Made by a program: the position numbers and the translations under genes. DNA of 64,000 nucleotides from the NCBI GenBank assembly GCA_930367215.1, contig OV884060.1:96930151-96994150 (forward strand), in the 5' to 3' direction. The notes under the pieces are model-generated. The model did not search any database and was not told where the DNA came from. It saw nothing but the letters and a program-made list of their open reading frames with translations. Below are positions 24,048 to 37,771 of the stretch, in pieces (the first letter of the stretch is position 1; every line of letters begins with the position of its first letter). The DNA comes from Pollenia angustigena (lineage: Eukaryota > Arthropoda > Insecta > Diptera > Polleniidae).

Positions 24048-24417
24048 TGTAAATGGGGATGTGATGGTTCTTCCAATACAACAATACAACAATACAAACA
24101 AGTAGTATGTGAAAATATTTCGGTCTCAGATATGTTCATGGTATCATTTGTACCATTGCGATTAAAAAAGATTTTGGAAGTTTCAGAGCCTTCGACTAGT
24201 ACAACGCAAAAAATGTTAATTCAAAAAAGAAACTCATGATGCCATTAACAAAGAAGTTAGTGATATCAAGGCCCAAATTGCAATACTACAGCCATTACAA
24301 TTAGAATAAGATGGGCAGCAAATTGAAGTTAGCTTCCAATTAGTGCTAACAATGATAGATGGAAAAGTAGGCAACATCAAGCCAATTAAACCAAGTCCCG
24401 ACAAAATCATTAGATAA

Positions 24418-24700
24418 GTCTCAATTTACATTATACGATTTTTGTCGTTGCGATTATTGTCGTTTCTTCTTTGAAGTCGGTCTGATATTTACATTGTACG
24501 ATTTTTGTCGTTAAAACTTTTTCTGTGCAACCGAACTTCAATACATTTTTCGTCAAATGAGAGCATAATGAGAGTACGAATGAGCGAACAAAATGAATCG
24601 AAGAGTACACTCGCTTGTGTACCCCTTTTAATTCCTCTCTCCCCTCTCGCCTATAAGGTAAGAATCGCAACGACAAAAATCGTATAATGTAAAAGCAGAC
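24418..24700. mobile_element. 283-bp Harbinger-type MITE (second copy)
   Basis: Identical in layout to 19489-19771 and flanked by TAA at 24415-24417 and 24701-24703. It arrived with the internal duplication rather than by independent insertion, because site and sequence are the same. Confidence 0.85.
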
Positions 24701-24925
24701 TAATACTGATGCATATGAATTTGGATTATCACCACTACATGCAAGAATACGACTTATGGAACACATACTTTTTTTTTTTTTTGTCATTATTTTTTATTGA
24801 ATCTTCATATATTAAAGATGAACTAACAATAATTAATCAAATCTTAACCTAATACGTTATTTTATGTCCTGCCAGTGCCAGACAAAATTTTCTTTATCAC
24901 GGGTTCTGTTCACTTATATAGGTGT

Positions 24926-27506
24926 TTATCGCTCATCTAATTGGGTGAGTGCTGCAGTGTCTCTTCTTCTAAAGCGAGTGTGGCCGCCATGATTTAAAAT
25001 ATTTCGAGCTAGTGGATTTGGGTGTTGTTCAAGCCTTTTTAAATATTTTATTGCATATTTTGTAATCATAGTTTTAACTAATGGCACATTGAGATCCTTA
25101 TGAATGTTTGAGTTTTTAATATACCAGGGAGCGGCTGTGATTATTCGAAGAAGTTTATTTTGTCGATATTAGAGGCTCCATAGTTGAATACCGTAGCACC
25201 AGATAGACTTTAAGATAGAGTTGTAAAGTAGAAGCTTGCAATCGAGACTAAGGACAGAATTTCTTTTAATACGCCAATGAATTTGAATGGCTTTTAGTTT
25301 CATTTGAGGTAATTTTGCCTCTATATGGCATTTCCACGTTAATCGCCGATCCAGATGTATACCGAGATATTTTACATGCGAATGTTGAGGAATTATTTGA
25401 TTATTGATTGTAATAGGGGGGCAAGATTCCCGGCGCAAAGTGAATGTTATATGTACGCATTTTTGCTCATTGACCATTATCCTCCATTGTCTTCACCATA
25501 TTTCTAGTTGAAATATATGATGCTGTAAGTAACGCGATGCTTCATAACGATTTTCGTGGACGCTTATAAAAGCTGTTTCGTCTGCAAATGTTGCAGTTTG
25601 TGTGTAGTGGCTTGTTGGCATGTCCGAAGTATAAATTAAGGATGCTGCCTTGTGGGACTCCAGCGGCAATGGGCTGAGGTGAACTTAAGAGATTTCCTTC
25701 TTTAATAATAAATTGACGACCGACTAAGTAGCTTTCTAGCAGCTTGTGTGTGTTTGCTGGTAAAGTTTGCTTCAATTTATGTAATAAGCCTTCATTCCAG
25801 ACTTTATCAAAAGCTTGCGAAACATCGATGAAGAGTGCTGAGCAATATGAGTCTGTTCGATTGTGCTGTGTTTTCTTCTAAATCCGAACTTATGGTTTGG
25901 AAAACATCTATTTTCACTTAAAATCGGTGTTAATTTTGAAACTAATAATTTCTCAAACAGCTTTGACATATTTGATAATAAGCTAATAGGCCTATAAGAC
26001 TCAACTTTTGTATGATCTTTACCTGGCTTTGGTATCATGGTAACTAAGGAAACCTTCCATTTTTGAGGATAGTATTCAAGGCGTCAAATAGCATTAAAAA
26101 TAAAAAGAATAATTTTCTTTGCTATGCGAGGTAGCTCCAAAACCATTTTATTACTGATTTTATCAATACCAAGTGCTTTCTTAGTGTTTAAGTCACAAAT
26201 AGCCTTTTCGATTTCTCTTATCTCAAATCTGAGGGGAATAGCTGCTCTAGCAGCAACAGGTGGTATGTAACTCGACCGCAATATTGTGAAATATATTTGG
26301 TGTAAATACGTTTTTCAAGTGACTAACAAACAGATTTCCTTTTTCAATATCGTTTCTTGCCCAACTACCATTCAAGTTTATTAATGGTGGTTTAGATATA
26401 ACTGGCCTTTTTAGATTTCTAGCTGCACGCCATAATGAGTATTCAGATTATGAAGTTGCATCAAGTTCCTTAAGATATTTTTCTAGAGAAGCCGTTTTCT
26501 GATTCTGCAGTAACTTTCTTAGCCTTTTTGTGCACTCTTTTAATAAAATCTTAAGTTGAGGGGATCTGTAAAGTTGCCACTCTCTTCGAACTCTCCTTTT
26601 TTCAGTCAAGAGCCGCTCGACATCTGAAGAATATATTTTATTATTTTTAATTTTTTTGGGGGTAACGCTGGAATGTTCAACAGCTAGTTTAAGATAACTG
26701 TCAAAGTTAACAATAGAGAAATCCACATTCTCCGGTGTACTAAGCGGAATATTGTCTGTGCAATGGGCACTGAGAAATTTTTTATATTTTAACCAATTTA
26801 TTTGTGCGGCTGGCGTCGCTAAGTAACCTGACGGAAATACAATTCTATTTGGGTTCGATATAGTAACAATTGTAGGCGTGTGGTCGGATGATAATTCTAA
26901 GGAAGCTTCAACATGAATCGTTTCTGTGGGGATGTTTTTAACCACGCCAAAGTCGATAACATCTGGAATTTGTTGCTGATCAGTAGGCCAATATGTTGGA
27001 TGCCCGCTCGACACCACATTTAAACCCATTTTAGAGATTGTGGTAAACAAAACACGACCTTTTGGTGTTATAAGTCGTGACCCCCAGAAGGTATGTTTAG
27101 CGTTATAATCGCCAGCGGCCAGGAAACAGGGTCCTAATGATTTATAATATTGGCCTTCTGATATGGCAAATCTAGGTGGAGAGTATAAAGAAGAAATTAC
27201 TATGTTTCGATTTAGCTCTTCAACACAAATAGTCGTTGCTTGCAGATAGTCTTCACGGTGATCACACATAAGGTAGTGTTTGACTCGGGTTTTTATCAAA
27301 ATGGCAGAACCTCCACAAGCTCTATCTCGAGGGTCCTTGGTGTCATATAGTATGTAACCATTAATTTTATATGTGTTTCTTGAGGTCAGATGAGTTTCAG
27401 AAACCATAATAACATCAATTTGTTTATTTTTAAGAAAGTATTCTAGTTCATTTGTATGTTGGCGGATGCCGTTTGCTTTCCAAAAACAAATTTTTAAACA
27501 GTTCAT
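24926..27506 (-). pseudogene. Jockey ORF2 remains (unit B)
   Basis: The endonuclease frame is at 26448-27506, followed by reverse transcriptase pieces at 26084-26281, 25772-26038, 25542-25775 and 25169-25477. WKANG and FADE substitutions and the frameshifts are as in unit A. Confidence 0.85.
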
Positions 27507-28879
27507 GGTTTGTTAAGTACAGCTTGCAATAACATCGATTGCATTCTAAGAATTTCCTGCATCATATTACCCATTGTGTTTGTAAAATTATTGACTGTTT
27601 GCACTAATGTTTCCATGATTTTTTCTAGACGACTTAAATTAGAAACTGGAGTTTCATCATTACTTGGCGAGACACCTTGCATTGGCACATGGTTTGATTT
27701 TAGGACGTTAGCATAAGAGGTTCTGTTATTACCAGGCTGCGGAGCCTGTATGTCATTTGTGATTACTTGATTTGTTATCTGCATTTGGGGAGGATTAGTT
27801 TTCGGTCCAACCGACTGCTTGACGATATTATATACAGGGCATCCTCTATAATTGGCAGTGTGATTACCGCCACAGTTGCTTCATTTTTTTACGTTGGGGT
27901 CGGTTTTAGACTTATCGCAAAGAACTGTGCCATGTAATTCACCACATACTACGCAAACAGGGGGTAAATAGCAGTATGACTTAGTATGACCATACTCTTG
28001 ACAGTTTAAACATTGAACGGGACCATTTCTTTTGTGCGGCTCTTCTACAGTTATTCTTCTGTAGAGAATATATTTTAAATTGTAAATAGGTTGTTTCGTT
28101 TTTTTTTAAGTTTTACGTCGCCGGGTTCAAACTCCACTCGAAAAAGTGGTTGGGGAATTTTTTCTCTATTTTTAATATTTACTACATGTTTTACATTGAA
28201 GCCTTTTTCTTCTAGGAATGTTTTTACCTCTTCTGGGTCCACTCATGAGTCAATACCCTTAATCACTACCTGTAGACCTTTACTGCTTTTCAGTTGGTAG
28301 GTATAAAAGTTTTTTTAAGTGTTTCAAAGTTGTTTATTATTTTGCGAAAATCATTCTCATGATTGACTTGTATTTTTGTCTCGTTTATACTTGCACGCTT
28401 GATAGCCGCTACGTAAAACGAACTTTACCCTATCACCGATATCCAACTCTTTATGAGCTTATTTGAAGTTTGCTCCCTAAGATATATCGGGGGAGGCTTG
28501 GCGGATTTTATGACGTTTGGTACTTCAGAGAATTCATCCTCAGAATTGCAAAACGATTTTGAGAATTTATTTAATCAAAAGATGGTTCTTTTGAGGCCGA
28601 AGAAACTGCTGCAGAGGTAGGGCTGCGTCCCCGTTTAAGTACTGTTGTGTACCTGTCCATACCAACTTGTACTGTAGGCTTTTGACAACTATTTACAGGG
28701 GGGTTTTCCATTGCATTTGTGTTTGAGTTCATGGTATCATTTCCCACTAAATTTGTTTTTGACGTCACGGCAATACTTGCTGGCCTGGCAACACTAGTTG
28801 TAGTTTTTTTAATGAGTCACTATTCACCGTTTGTGTCAATACCGAGGGCGAGAGGGAACGTGTTCGAATAATTGGCTTA
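27503..28879 (-). pseudogene. Jockey ORF1 remains (unit B)
   Basis: C-terminal 93 codons open (27503-27784), with the zinc-knuckle stop and the 5' truncation as in unit A. Confidence 0.78.
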
Positions 28880-29268
28880 TCCCGTTTACAATGTCCCGTT
28901 TACAATTTCTTTAACAATTTATTTAAAAAAATGTAATTCATATTTTATTTTGAAATCGAAACCATTTTTAGGGCACATTAGTACGCAACATTTTTAAATT
29001 AATCCCAATAAAATATTGTGTCAGATTTCGTAGAAATCACTGTTTAAACGGTTACCCCTTAAAACCCACTTCCGTTTTTTGTCCCGTTTCCAATCACTGG
29101 TTTTTTGCAATTATCTCGGAAATTAAAGAGCTAATTAAGAGTTAAAAGAATCATTAATTTAAAAAATGAAAATCAGGTTGTTTTTTACAGTTTTGTCAAT
29201 ATAAACGTGTGCGAATGTCCCGTTTACAATCTTGGAAGTGCCCATATTTTAATTTCATTAAAATTGGT
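28880..29268. other. Right-hand unit segment, with 35-bp deletion (unit B)
   Basis: Equivalent of 12449-12873. One CGGAAA and the 29 bases between the two hexamers are missing at 29117-29122, the pattern of slippage between short direct repeats. Confidence 0.6.
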
Positions 29269-29712
29269 TTGATAGTGGGCATAAATACCCTATTCCGGCA
29301 AATTAAAACCTATGTACCAAATTTCATGAGATTATCTTCAAAATAACGACCTGTACTTTGCGCACAAAGTTACATGGACAGCGAACCAGGCGGAAATTTT
29401 AGATCGATTAGATCTTTTGGTGTGGGTGTAGTAACATACAGAAATAATATAAGTTGTTGGGATGTATTGTTCAAGGGAAACACCAAATATTACCATAACG
29501 TTTAACGATTTTTTTTTAACCAGAGTTGTTTCAGCACAAAAATCGTTGATTTTTTTTAATTTTAAGAGAAAAAGTTGCATATCAAAAATTTATTAAAAAA
29601 GTTTTTTTTCGAATGAAAAAATTAAAAATTGTCTTAAAATAGCAAAATAAGTAAAAAAAAGCCGATACTGCAAAAATAACTAAAAAGCCGATATTGCCAA
29701 AATATGCATAAA

Positions 29713-32700
29713 ACAAGGTAGAGTGCTATATTCGGCTATGCCGAATATTGATACCCTCCACCGACAGTTCCAATGTTTTAGGAGTATTATCTGTATGATG
29801 TCTGTTTATTATTATTATCTTTATAAAAACAGATATTTGCATTAAAATTGGTTGCGGCTTAGACCTATAATAAATTATTGACCGACAGTTAGAAAGTTTA
29901 ATGCTTTTTTTTTTAGCAATTTTAAATAGCTTGAGTAAAATATCATGATTCTTCCGAACTTAAATGATTTTCAGGATGGGGAATTTATATTGGAGCCATG
30001 GTAAGCTATGAACCAATCATCCCAAAATTCTGCAGAGTGATTTCTGGTATTAAAAAACATTAATTTCAATACAGCGGTGCAATTAGCATAAGCGTTTGCA
30101 GGGAATTTCAGAAGGCTACTACAATGGGATCTAAGGTAAATTATGGACCGTATATCACAAAATTGCATAACATTTTTTCTGGCCAAATGAAGCTAAGCTA
30201 GAAGAAAGTTTACCGCAATATCTATATCTGCTACGGTTTTAGGCGTATTAAATTATTTTACCAGAGTGGGCTTTACATGGGGCCTAGGGTAAATTATGGA
30301 CCGATCTTCACGAAATTTCATAGTGTCATTTTTAGTCCTATAAAACTGTGACGTACCAATTTCTGTTTTGATAGCAATGTTAGTTACGGTTGTAGGCGTA
30401 TTAAACTGTTTTCCAGTAGTAAAATTTATATGGAGCCTATGGTAAATTATGGACCGATATTCACGAAATTTAATAGTATAATTTCTTGTCCAATAATAGT
30501 ATAATTTCTTGTCCAATAAAACTGTGATGTACCAAAACTGTACTAAACTGTTTTCCAGGAGTAGGGTTTATATGGGGCCTAGGGTAAATAATGGACCGAT
30601 CTTCACGAAAGTTCACAGTGTCATTTCTTGTTCTATAAAACTGTGATGTATTAAATTTTGGTATGATAGCATTATTAACTATGGTTCTAGCCATACTTAA
30701 CTGTTTTCCGGAAATAGGGTTTGTACACGCAAAGAAAAAACATGGTTGTGGTAAACATATTCTAAGAGCAACATATTATGATAAGAATTATGATTGTAGT
30801 CACCATATTAAGATTGTTATTGAATCATATTATGACTAAATATACTCGTACTATTACATCATAATATTTTTCCCTTAATCATATTATTATTCTGTTAATC
30901 ATACTAAGTTAAGAAATAAATCATATTATTGTCATGTTAATCATAATAAGCTAAGAAGTAATCATATTATCATCATGTTAATCATAATAAATTTAGAAGC
31001 AATCATATTATGATACAGCACCTTTCATAGCTATCATAAAAATACAAAATAAATTAAAACTAGATGACCCGTGCGAATATTTCGCACCGTTAGTTGTCAT
31101 TTTTGTAACATAAAATGAAAATAATTAATAGAAATTTTAGTAACTTCAATACATTTTAAAATATAATTTTTATCAATGAAATTGATGAATATAACTGACT
31201 TAGTAATAAACGGCATTATAGTAAATAGCGGTATTGCCAGAATGGATTTTAATACATACTATATTATTTAGAACTGATTACTATTAAGCGACCCTGTATT
31301 ACCACATTTGTACAGTATTATCATGCAGTTCTGTCAAGCGACCCTGTGTTACCACGTTTGAACAGTATTATCATGCAGTTCTATTGCAGTTCTATATAAA
31401 ATATAATTTTTATCAATGAGAATATTAATTTTTCAATTTCTAATTATTTTTCGTCATTAGTGTTAGAAATAAGCTTTAAAATGAGATATCATTCATTAAA
31501 TTTGATGCGGTGGTATGGGAGATATTTGCAACCGACAAAAAAAAGTGCTTTAGAAATAATATATATGATATTTTTGCATCGATTTTTTATTTTGTGGCTT
31601 TTTACAATTTTTCTTAATGTTAATCAAATAGCGGAGTTCAATATAAGGCTTGCAAAAGAGCAAATGAAAAATGTGTGGTTTTCATGGGCAACCGCGTGTG
31701 TCCATTTTTTCGATTTTTAGATGTTGATGAAATGTCGTAGCACTTTTATAAAATATAAAGAAATCTCTGTGTGTTTTGTTGTTGGATTTTACAAAAAAAC
31801 TATTGTTGTTTTCTTTTCTACAAAAAAATGTGACATTTTATTAAAAAAAAATGCAATAAGGTGTCTGTTTCTTAAAAACTTTGCTCCCGAAAAGAGTGGC
31901 TTGTTTTATTCTAAAATACTCATCCTTTTCAGAAGCAAAATTTTTATGAAACATACACCAAATTGCATTTTTTGAAATAAAATGTCACATTTTTTTGTAG
32001 AAAAGAAAACACCATATGATATTTTGCATTTGCACTATTACATCACTAATACTTGAATGAACTCCGCTAATATTTTAATTTTTTAATTTCTTTTAACTTA
32101 TTTTTGTTATGGAATTGTTTTACCGCTCACAAATAAAAAAACGACACAACTGCTTCAAAATTATTTTACAAATGGCGCTAACATAATATGATTAGAATAA
32201 AAAAAATAATTTGATTGCATCTTTAACATAATATGATAAATGTATAGAAAGTTTTTATGTTATGGCTATTAAATATCATGATATAGTTGTGATAAATATA
32301 ATATGTTTAGAAAGTTATCATAATTAAGTTGTTAGAAAAATAATTATTTTTCGGTCAACAATACTCAAATTCATAATTGCGATAAACATTGATATGTTTA
32401 CAGTAACTATAATATTGTTGATATTTAATAAAAATAACTATTATTTGTGTACGACAACAATATATTGTTACATTAAACATAGCGTTGTTGCCGTAGCCAT
32501 GCCCAACCATATTTTTTCTCTGCGTGTATGCGGCCTAGGGTAAATTATAAGCCGATGTTCACGAAACATCACAGTGTCATTTCTAGTCCTATAAAACTGT
32601 GACGAGTAGAAATTTGTTATGATAGCATTTTTAGTTGGGCTTTTAGGCGTACTATACTGTTTTCCGGGAGTAGGGATATATGCGGCCTAAGGTAAATTAT

Positions 32701-32959
32701 GGACGGATATTCACGAAATTTTACAGCGTGATTTCCAGTCAAATAAAACGAATTTTTGAAAAATCTTATATCATTCTGTGCATTGTTCTGCCATTTTTGT
32801 TAGTTTTTTTTAGTTGGTGGTTTTACATTTTGATTCATAGCTCTGAGCCTACCGAACCGATTTTTAATCCCAACTGCTTAGGATAACTACAAGCAATTTG
32901 ACATTAAGTTTGCTTATTTCTTTTGAGCTACCCTCTTCACAACTAATTGTGGTGGAGGG
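29713..32959 (-). repeat. Long dispersed repeat with ~150-bp modules (unit C)
   Basis: Same layout as in unit A, interrupted by the TA element; lacks the 127 bp kept by B. Confidence 0.68.
30726..32526. mobile_element. 1.8-kb TA-flanked TIR element (unit C)
   Basis: Same length (1801 bp), ends and TA flanks (30724-30725, 32527-32528) as in unit A. Confidence 0.85.
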
Positions 32960-33769
32960 AATAAAAAGCCCTAACAAATTTAGCTGATTTTCTTTGTTTT
33001 TTATGCATGGAATTCGAGTTCAATCAAAAACATTCTACCTTGTGAAACAAAAAATTAGCATTTGCTTTTTTTTTGGCTTTGTTATTATCAATAAAATGAA
33101 AATATCAAACATCTAAATAATTTTAAAATTATTTCTTAGGACATAAAATAAAAATATCAAAAACCTAAATAATTTTAAAATTGTTTTTTAGGACATAAAA
33201 AAATCAATTATGCTAGAAACACAACTGGGACGAACGACGAATTATTCGCAACGAATATTCGTCACCAGAAATAGAACACATTGGTGTATATGAAAGTACA
33301 CACGATCATTGCGTAGACCGAAAATCGTCGTGCGTTACGAACTCTGCGATAGGTTTATTGCTATTTCTTACGCAGACGAACGACGAATAAATTGGGAAAG
33401 GTACAGCTCACAGTGGCTGAAAATTTTATTTCATTGGCCAAAAGTCAAATTTTTGTTTGTCGCCGATTTTAAAAATTTAAATTTCATTTAATAGAAAACA
33501 TATTAAAACTAAGGTAGCCAAAAATTTAGGTCAAACTATTGGTTATTGTGGTTGTGCCATGTTGTTAAACACAACTCTTTTTTTAATTCAGAAAAAAGTG
33601 TTTTTTTTGGAAATATTTAATCCGAAAGAAATTATCATTGCACAAAAACTATCTGCGATAATGACCTGCTAGCTTTTTTGCTAGGTTGGTAGTCTTGTTA
33701 TCTTTAAAAAACGTAATATTTGCTATTGTGTAATTTATATTTGAGATGTTAAGACATATTTTCTAAACT

Positions 33770-34338
33770 ACTATATTTTTGTCAAATTTCAACTTTAGTA
33801 GAATAGAACTTTTGCGGATCAAAAGTGATTAAGAAGGTAAAACCATTGATAGAAAGGCGAAAGTGTTCTCTTTAACCCTGTATATACTCTTGTACCCGTT
33901 TGGATCCGTCTGTTTAACCCTTTTTTAATTTTAATGAAATGACTCCAAAAAAATTTATAAACTACTATATTTTTGTCAAATTTCAACTTTAGTATAATAC
34001 AACTTTTGCGGATCAAAAAGGATTAAAAAGGTAAAACCACTGATAGAAAGGTAAAAGTGTTTTCTTTAACCCTGTATGCACTCCTGTACTCGTTTGGACC
34101 CATCTGTTTAACACTTTTTTAATTTTAATGAAATTACTCCAAAAAAGTTTCTTAACCACTACATTTTTGTCAAATTTCAACTTTAGTAGAATAGAACTTT
34201 TGGGGATCAGAAGGGATTAAGAAGGTAAAACCCCTGATAGAAAGGTGAAAGTGTTTTCCTTAACTCTGTATATACTCTTGTACCAGCTTGGTCCCGTCTG
34301 TTTCACACTTTTTTAATTTTAATGAAACTACAAAAAAA
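33770..34338. repeat. 194-bp tandem triplet (unit C)
   Basis: Copy of the triplet with CTGTATGCACTC in the second repeat, a variant shared with D. Confidence 0.88.
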
Positions 34339-34913
34339 AATTTTTTTTTTAAATTGTTTTTTTTACAATTTTTTTTATTCCTCAAAAATGTTTGCAGAAG
34401 TAGCAGAAATCATGTGATATTTCTTTAAAAAAAAAAAATTATGATATAGGGAAAATTGATCGTGATCGAACAGAATACAGGCAGTACATATAAAAATTTT
34501 TATTATTGTTACACAATCAGAAAAACGTATAGCTGCCCCGATTCTTCCTTATCCGTTACCCTACGTTCACACTAACGTATTTTATAGTAGAATAAAGAGC
34601 TTAGACACGCGTTTACGCTAAACAGGTATATTGTGAATCCCACCTCAGACGGGATTTAAAATTTTTTTTTTGTGTTTTTATTTTATCTGTTTTTATGACT
34701 AATAATATTCCATGACCCTATAGCTATGCAATGCGTTGTTAAATTTGTTACAGGTATTTTATAGCATTTAAATTTAAAAGGATTTTAAGTTGTGTTTATA
34801 TTCTACCTGTATTTGGTATGAAAAAAAGTATAAAAAGGCTTAAAAGCAAGTGACATTCGAATGCAAACTCAGTGGATATAATATATCTGAGCAATACAAC
34901 GATTTTCATAAAG

Positions 34914-37615
34914 ATGGAGAGCTTCAGCTATAAAAAATTGGTATTTAAAAAAAAAAAAATTAGGAAGATGTTAAAAATTGCATTCGAAAAAAAGGAAACT
35001 TCAATTCCTATAGCACTGAAATACAATTGGACTTATAAACTAAATTATCCGTTTTCATAAAAAATTTTAAACAGCGATACGGGAAAGTTGATTACAGCAA
35101 ATATAGATTTTATAAGAGCTTTGCAAACTGGTTAGAGAACGAACTTTCTGTCCAGATCGCTTTAGAAACTTCAAATCAAAACACACGTGGGAGACCACAA
35201 AAATCGCTGGACAATTGTAGCGATAGATCTTAGAGGCGGAAGCTTAAGGATATAAATGAAGAAATCGGATATGAAAATATCCGATTTCCTACATCAACTA
35301 CGATCACAGAAACAATTGACAAAAGTGGATATCATTGAAAAAGTTGTTAAAGCTAGTCCATTGAGAACAAAACCGGATTCTTAAAAGTATACCAACTCCG
35401 AGCGATGCAAAACAATTCACAAATGAGGAGGCATTAGCATTATTTCTAGATTTGAAATTAACAAAACAGCATGTACAATTTACATTGTACACACTTGGTT
35501 TTTTATTGATATTTCTTATTTTTTTATAATTTAAGTTTGATTACTGAGATTTCTTATTTTCCTTTGCGATTGTAATTTGTTAACATCTTTTTTTTTTAAT
35601 GAAATTGAATTGTTCACTAGGATATCTCATTTAAGGTTGAAATTCATTGAGTATTATTTCTTATGTTATTGAGTGTTATTTATGATATTATTGAGTGTTA
35701 TTTCTTATACTTGGTATTGAGAGCACAGCATGAGTGTTGAGAGTAACCTTATTTGCGTGTACTGCATAACTAGTAATAATTATCCGACCTGAACGGTCGT
35801 TTCGTTGTTCACTTGCTATCCTGCACTCAATCATATCACTAAATTATTCTGGCGATAAACTACTTGTAAACATTTATTTTAATTATTTAAAAGTATATTT
35901 AAATATAAACTTCCTTACATTTTGGAATTAAAATCTCAAATACATTGTGCTTAAAAAAAACCCAAATTGCATAATACATGGAACCTTTGTGAAGTAAATC
36001 AGAAATTGGAAGCGTTGTCTATCGAAAAGCACTAACGTGAGCTTCACTGTTTTCTACAGATATACTAACCCCTCATTACTTCTTTCAATCTCCCTAATCC
36101 GCAACCACTTTCAACTACTCCGTGGAGTAATTGAGGGGTAGTTGCCTTTACAGATTCTCTGATTCCCTAAGAGAGGAAAATCTGTAAACCATTTAAATAT
36201 TTAGGATAACCCAGAAATCCAAAATATTCACAGCAATATATTCAGCTCAGGTTGCGTGCGATTGAAAAAGGCTCAAATCTGTATCCAGCATATCGTCACA
36301 TAACAGCTGCTAAAATGGACTGTTTGCCATTAAAGGACACTATTAGAATCACACCAATTTCGGCAGAGGTACAACTACAATATTTACTTGCTCACATAGC
36401 CGAACGCTTGCTACAATCAATAAAAGGAAATGAGTTAAAGAAATATGGAAACACAAAGTTAATTCTTTTTATACCCACACCACAATAGTGGAGAGGGTAT
36501 TATGCATTTGTGCTGATGTATGTAACGCTTTAAAATATTGGTCCTAGACCCACCTTAAAGTAAACCGATCGTCTTAGAATCACTTTCTGAGTCGAACTAA
36601 CGATGTCCGTCCGGCTGGCTGGCAGGCTGGCTTTCCATGTAACCTTGTGCGCAAAGTACAAAGCAAAGTGCAAAGCAATTTTGGAGATAATTTGATGAAA
36701 TTTGGGTCATAGGTTCTTATTGGCACAAGGACCAAGCCTATTGAAAATGGGCCGAATCGTAGGACCACGAGGGAAGATAGGGGGAAATTTCTTCCTCTCA
36801 GAAACTATCAAACCCATTTCAACGAAATTTAAAACATAGATAGAACCATATCTATATGGACACATAATGTATGCTTTTTTTAAAAATAGGACCACGAAGG
36901 GAGATAGGGGCAATTTCTGCCTCTCAAACCGATTTTAATGAAATTTAAAACATAGATAGATCCATATCTATATAGACACATTAGCTATACAGTTTTTCAA
37001 AAATAGGACCACAAGGGGAAGTAGGGGGCAATTTCTGCCTCTTACAAGCTTACAAACCAATTTTCATGAAGTTTATAAACATAGATAAATCCATATTTAT
37101 ATGGACACATAAGCATGATGTGTTTTTAAATACTGTGGTGTAGGGTATCATATGGTCGGGCTTGACCGACTGTACTTTCTTACTTGTTTGTAAATGGGGA
37201 TGTGATGGTTCTTCCAATACAACAATACAAACAAGTAGTATGTGAAAATATTTCGGTCTCAGATATGTTCATGGTATCATTTGTACCATTGCGATTAAAA
37301 AAGATTTTGGAAGATTCAGAGCCTTCGACTAGTACAACGCAAAAAATGTTAATTCAAAAAAGAAACTCATGATGCCATTAACAAAGAAGTTAGTGATATC
37401 AAGGCCCAAATTGCAATACTACAGCCATTACAATTAGAATAAGATGGGCAGCAAATTGAAGTTAGCTACCAATTAGTGCTAACAATGATAGATGGAAAAG
37501 TAGGCAACATCAAGCCAATTAAACCAAGTCCCGACAAAATCATTAGATAATACTGATGCATATGAATTTGGATTATCACCACTACATGCAAGAATACGAC
37601 TTATGGAACACATAC
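34914..37615 (+). pseudogene. RAG1-like pseudogene (unit C)
   Basis: Intron 35487-36250, second exon from 36251, inserted repeat about 36468-37188, then CKWGCDGSS. No MITE: the TAA site near 37547 is empty. Damage is the same as in unit A, so inactivation precedes the amplification. Confidence 0.68.
36468..37188 (+). repeat. Dispersed repeat in pseudogene (unit C)
   Basis: Copy of 7191-7911 with the A-type CACATAATG variant. Confidence 0.65.
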
Positions 37616-37771
37616 TTTTTTTTTTTTTGTCATTATTTTTTATTGAATCTTCATATATTAAAGATGAACTAACAATAATTAATCAAATCTTAACCTAATA
37701 CGTTATTTTATGTCCTGCCAGTGCCAGACAAAATTTTCTTTATCACGGGTTCTGTTCACTTATATAGGTGT

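Larger units (their letters stand above)
21773..24768 (+). pseudogene. RAG1-like pseudogene, second copy in unit B
   Basis: Intron 22346-23109, second exon from 23110, inserted repeat about 23327-24047, MITE at 24418-24700. Differs from the first copy at very few bases; I noticed GAAGTTTCAG versus GAAGATTCAG at 24178. Confidence 0.68.
24769..28879 (-). mobile_element. Jockey-type retrotransposon (unit B)
   Basis: Length and truncation point match the unit A copy. Poly(A) tail shown as T's at 24769-24782. It has one visible base, CTGCACGCC near 26424, that agrees with the jockey at 52955-57170 rather than with units A and C. Confidence 0.9.
12874..29268. repeat. Array unit B, enlarged by internal partial duplication
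   Basis: Relative to A and C this unit lacks the TA-flanked element (empty site TA at 14329-14330) and keeps 127 bp around 14733-14859 that the others lack. It has a 283-bp MITE at two places and a 4,929-bp internal tandem duplication joined at 21276-21281. It has also lost 35 bp near 29117 between two CGGAAA hexamers (compare 12686-12726). Confidence 0.9.
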
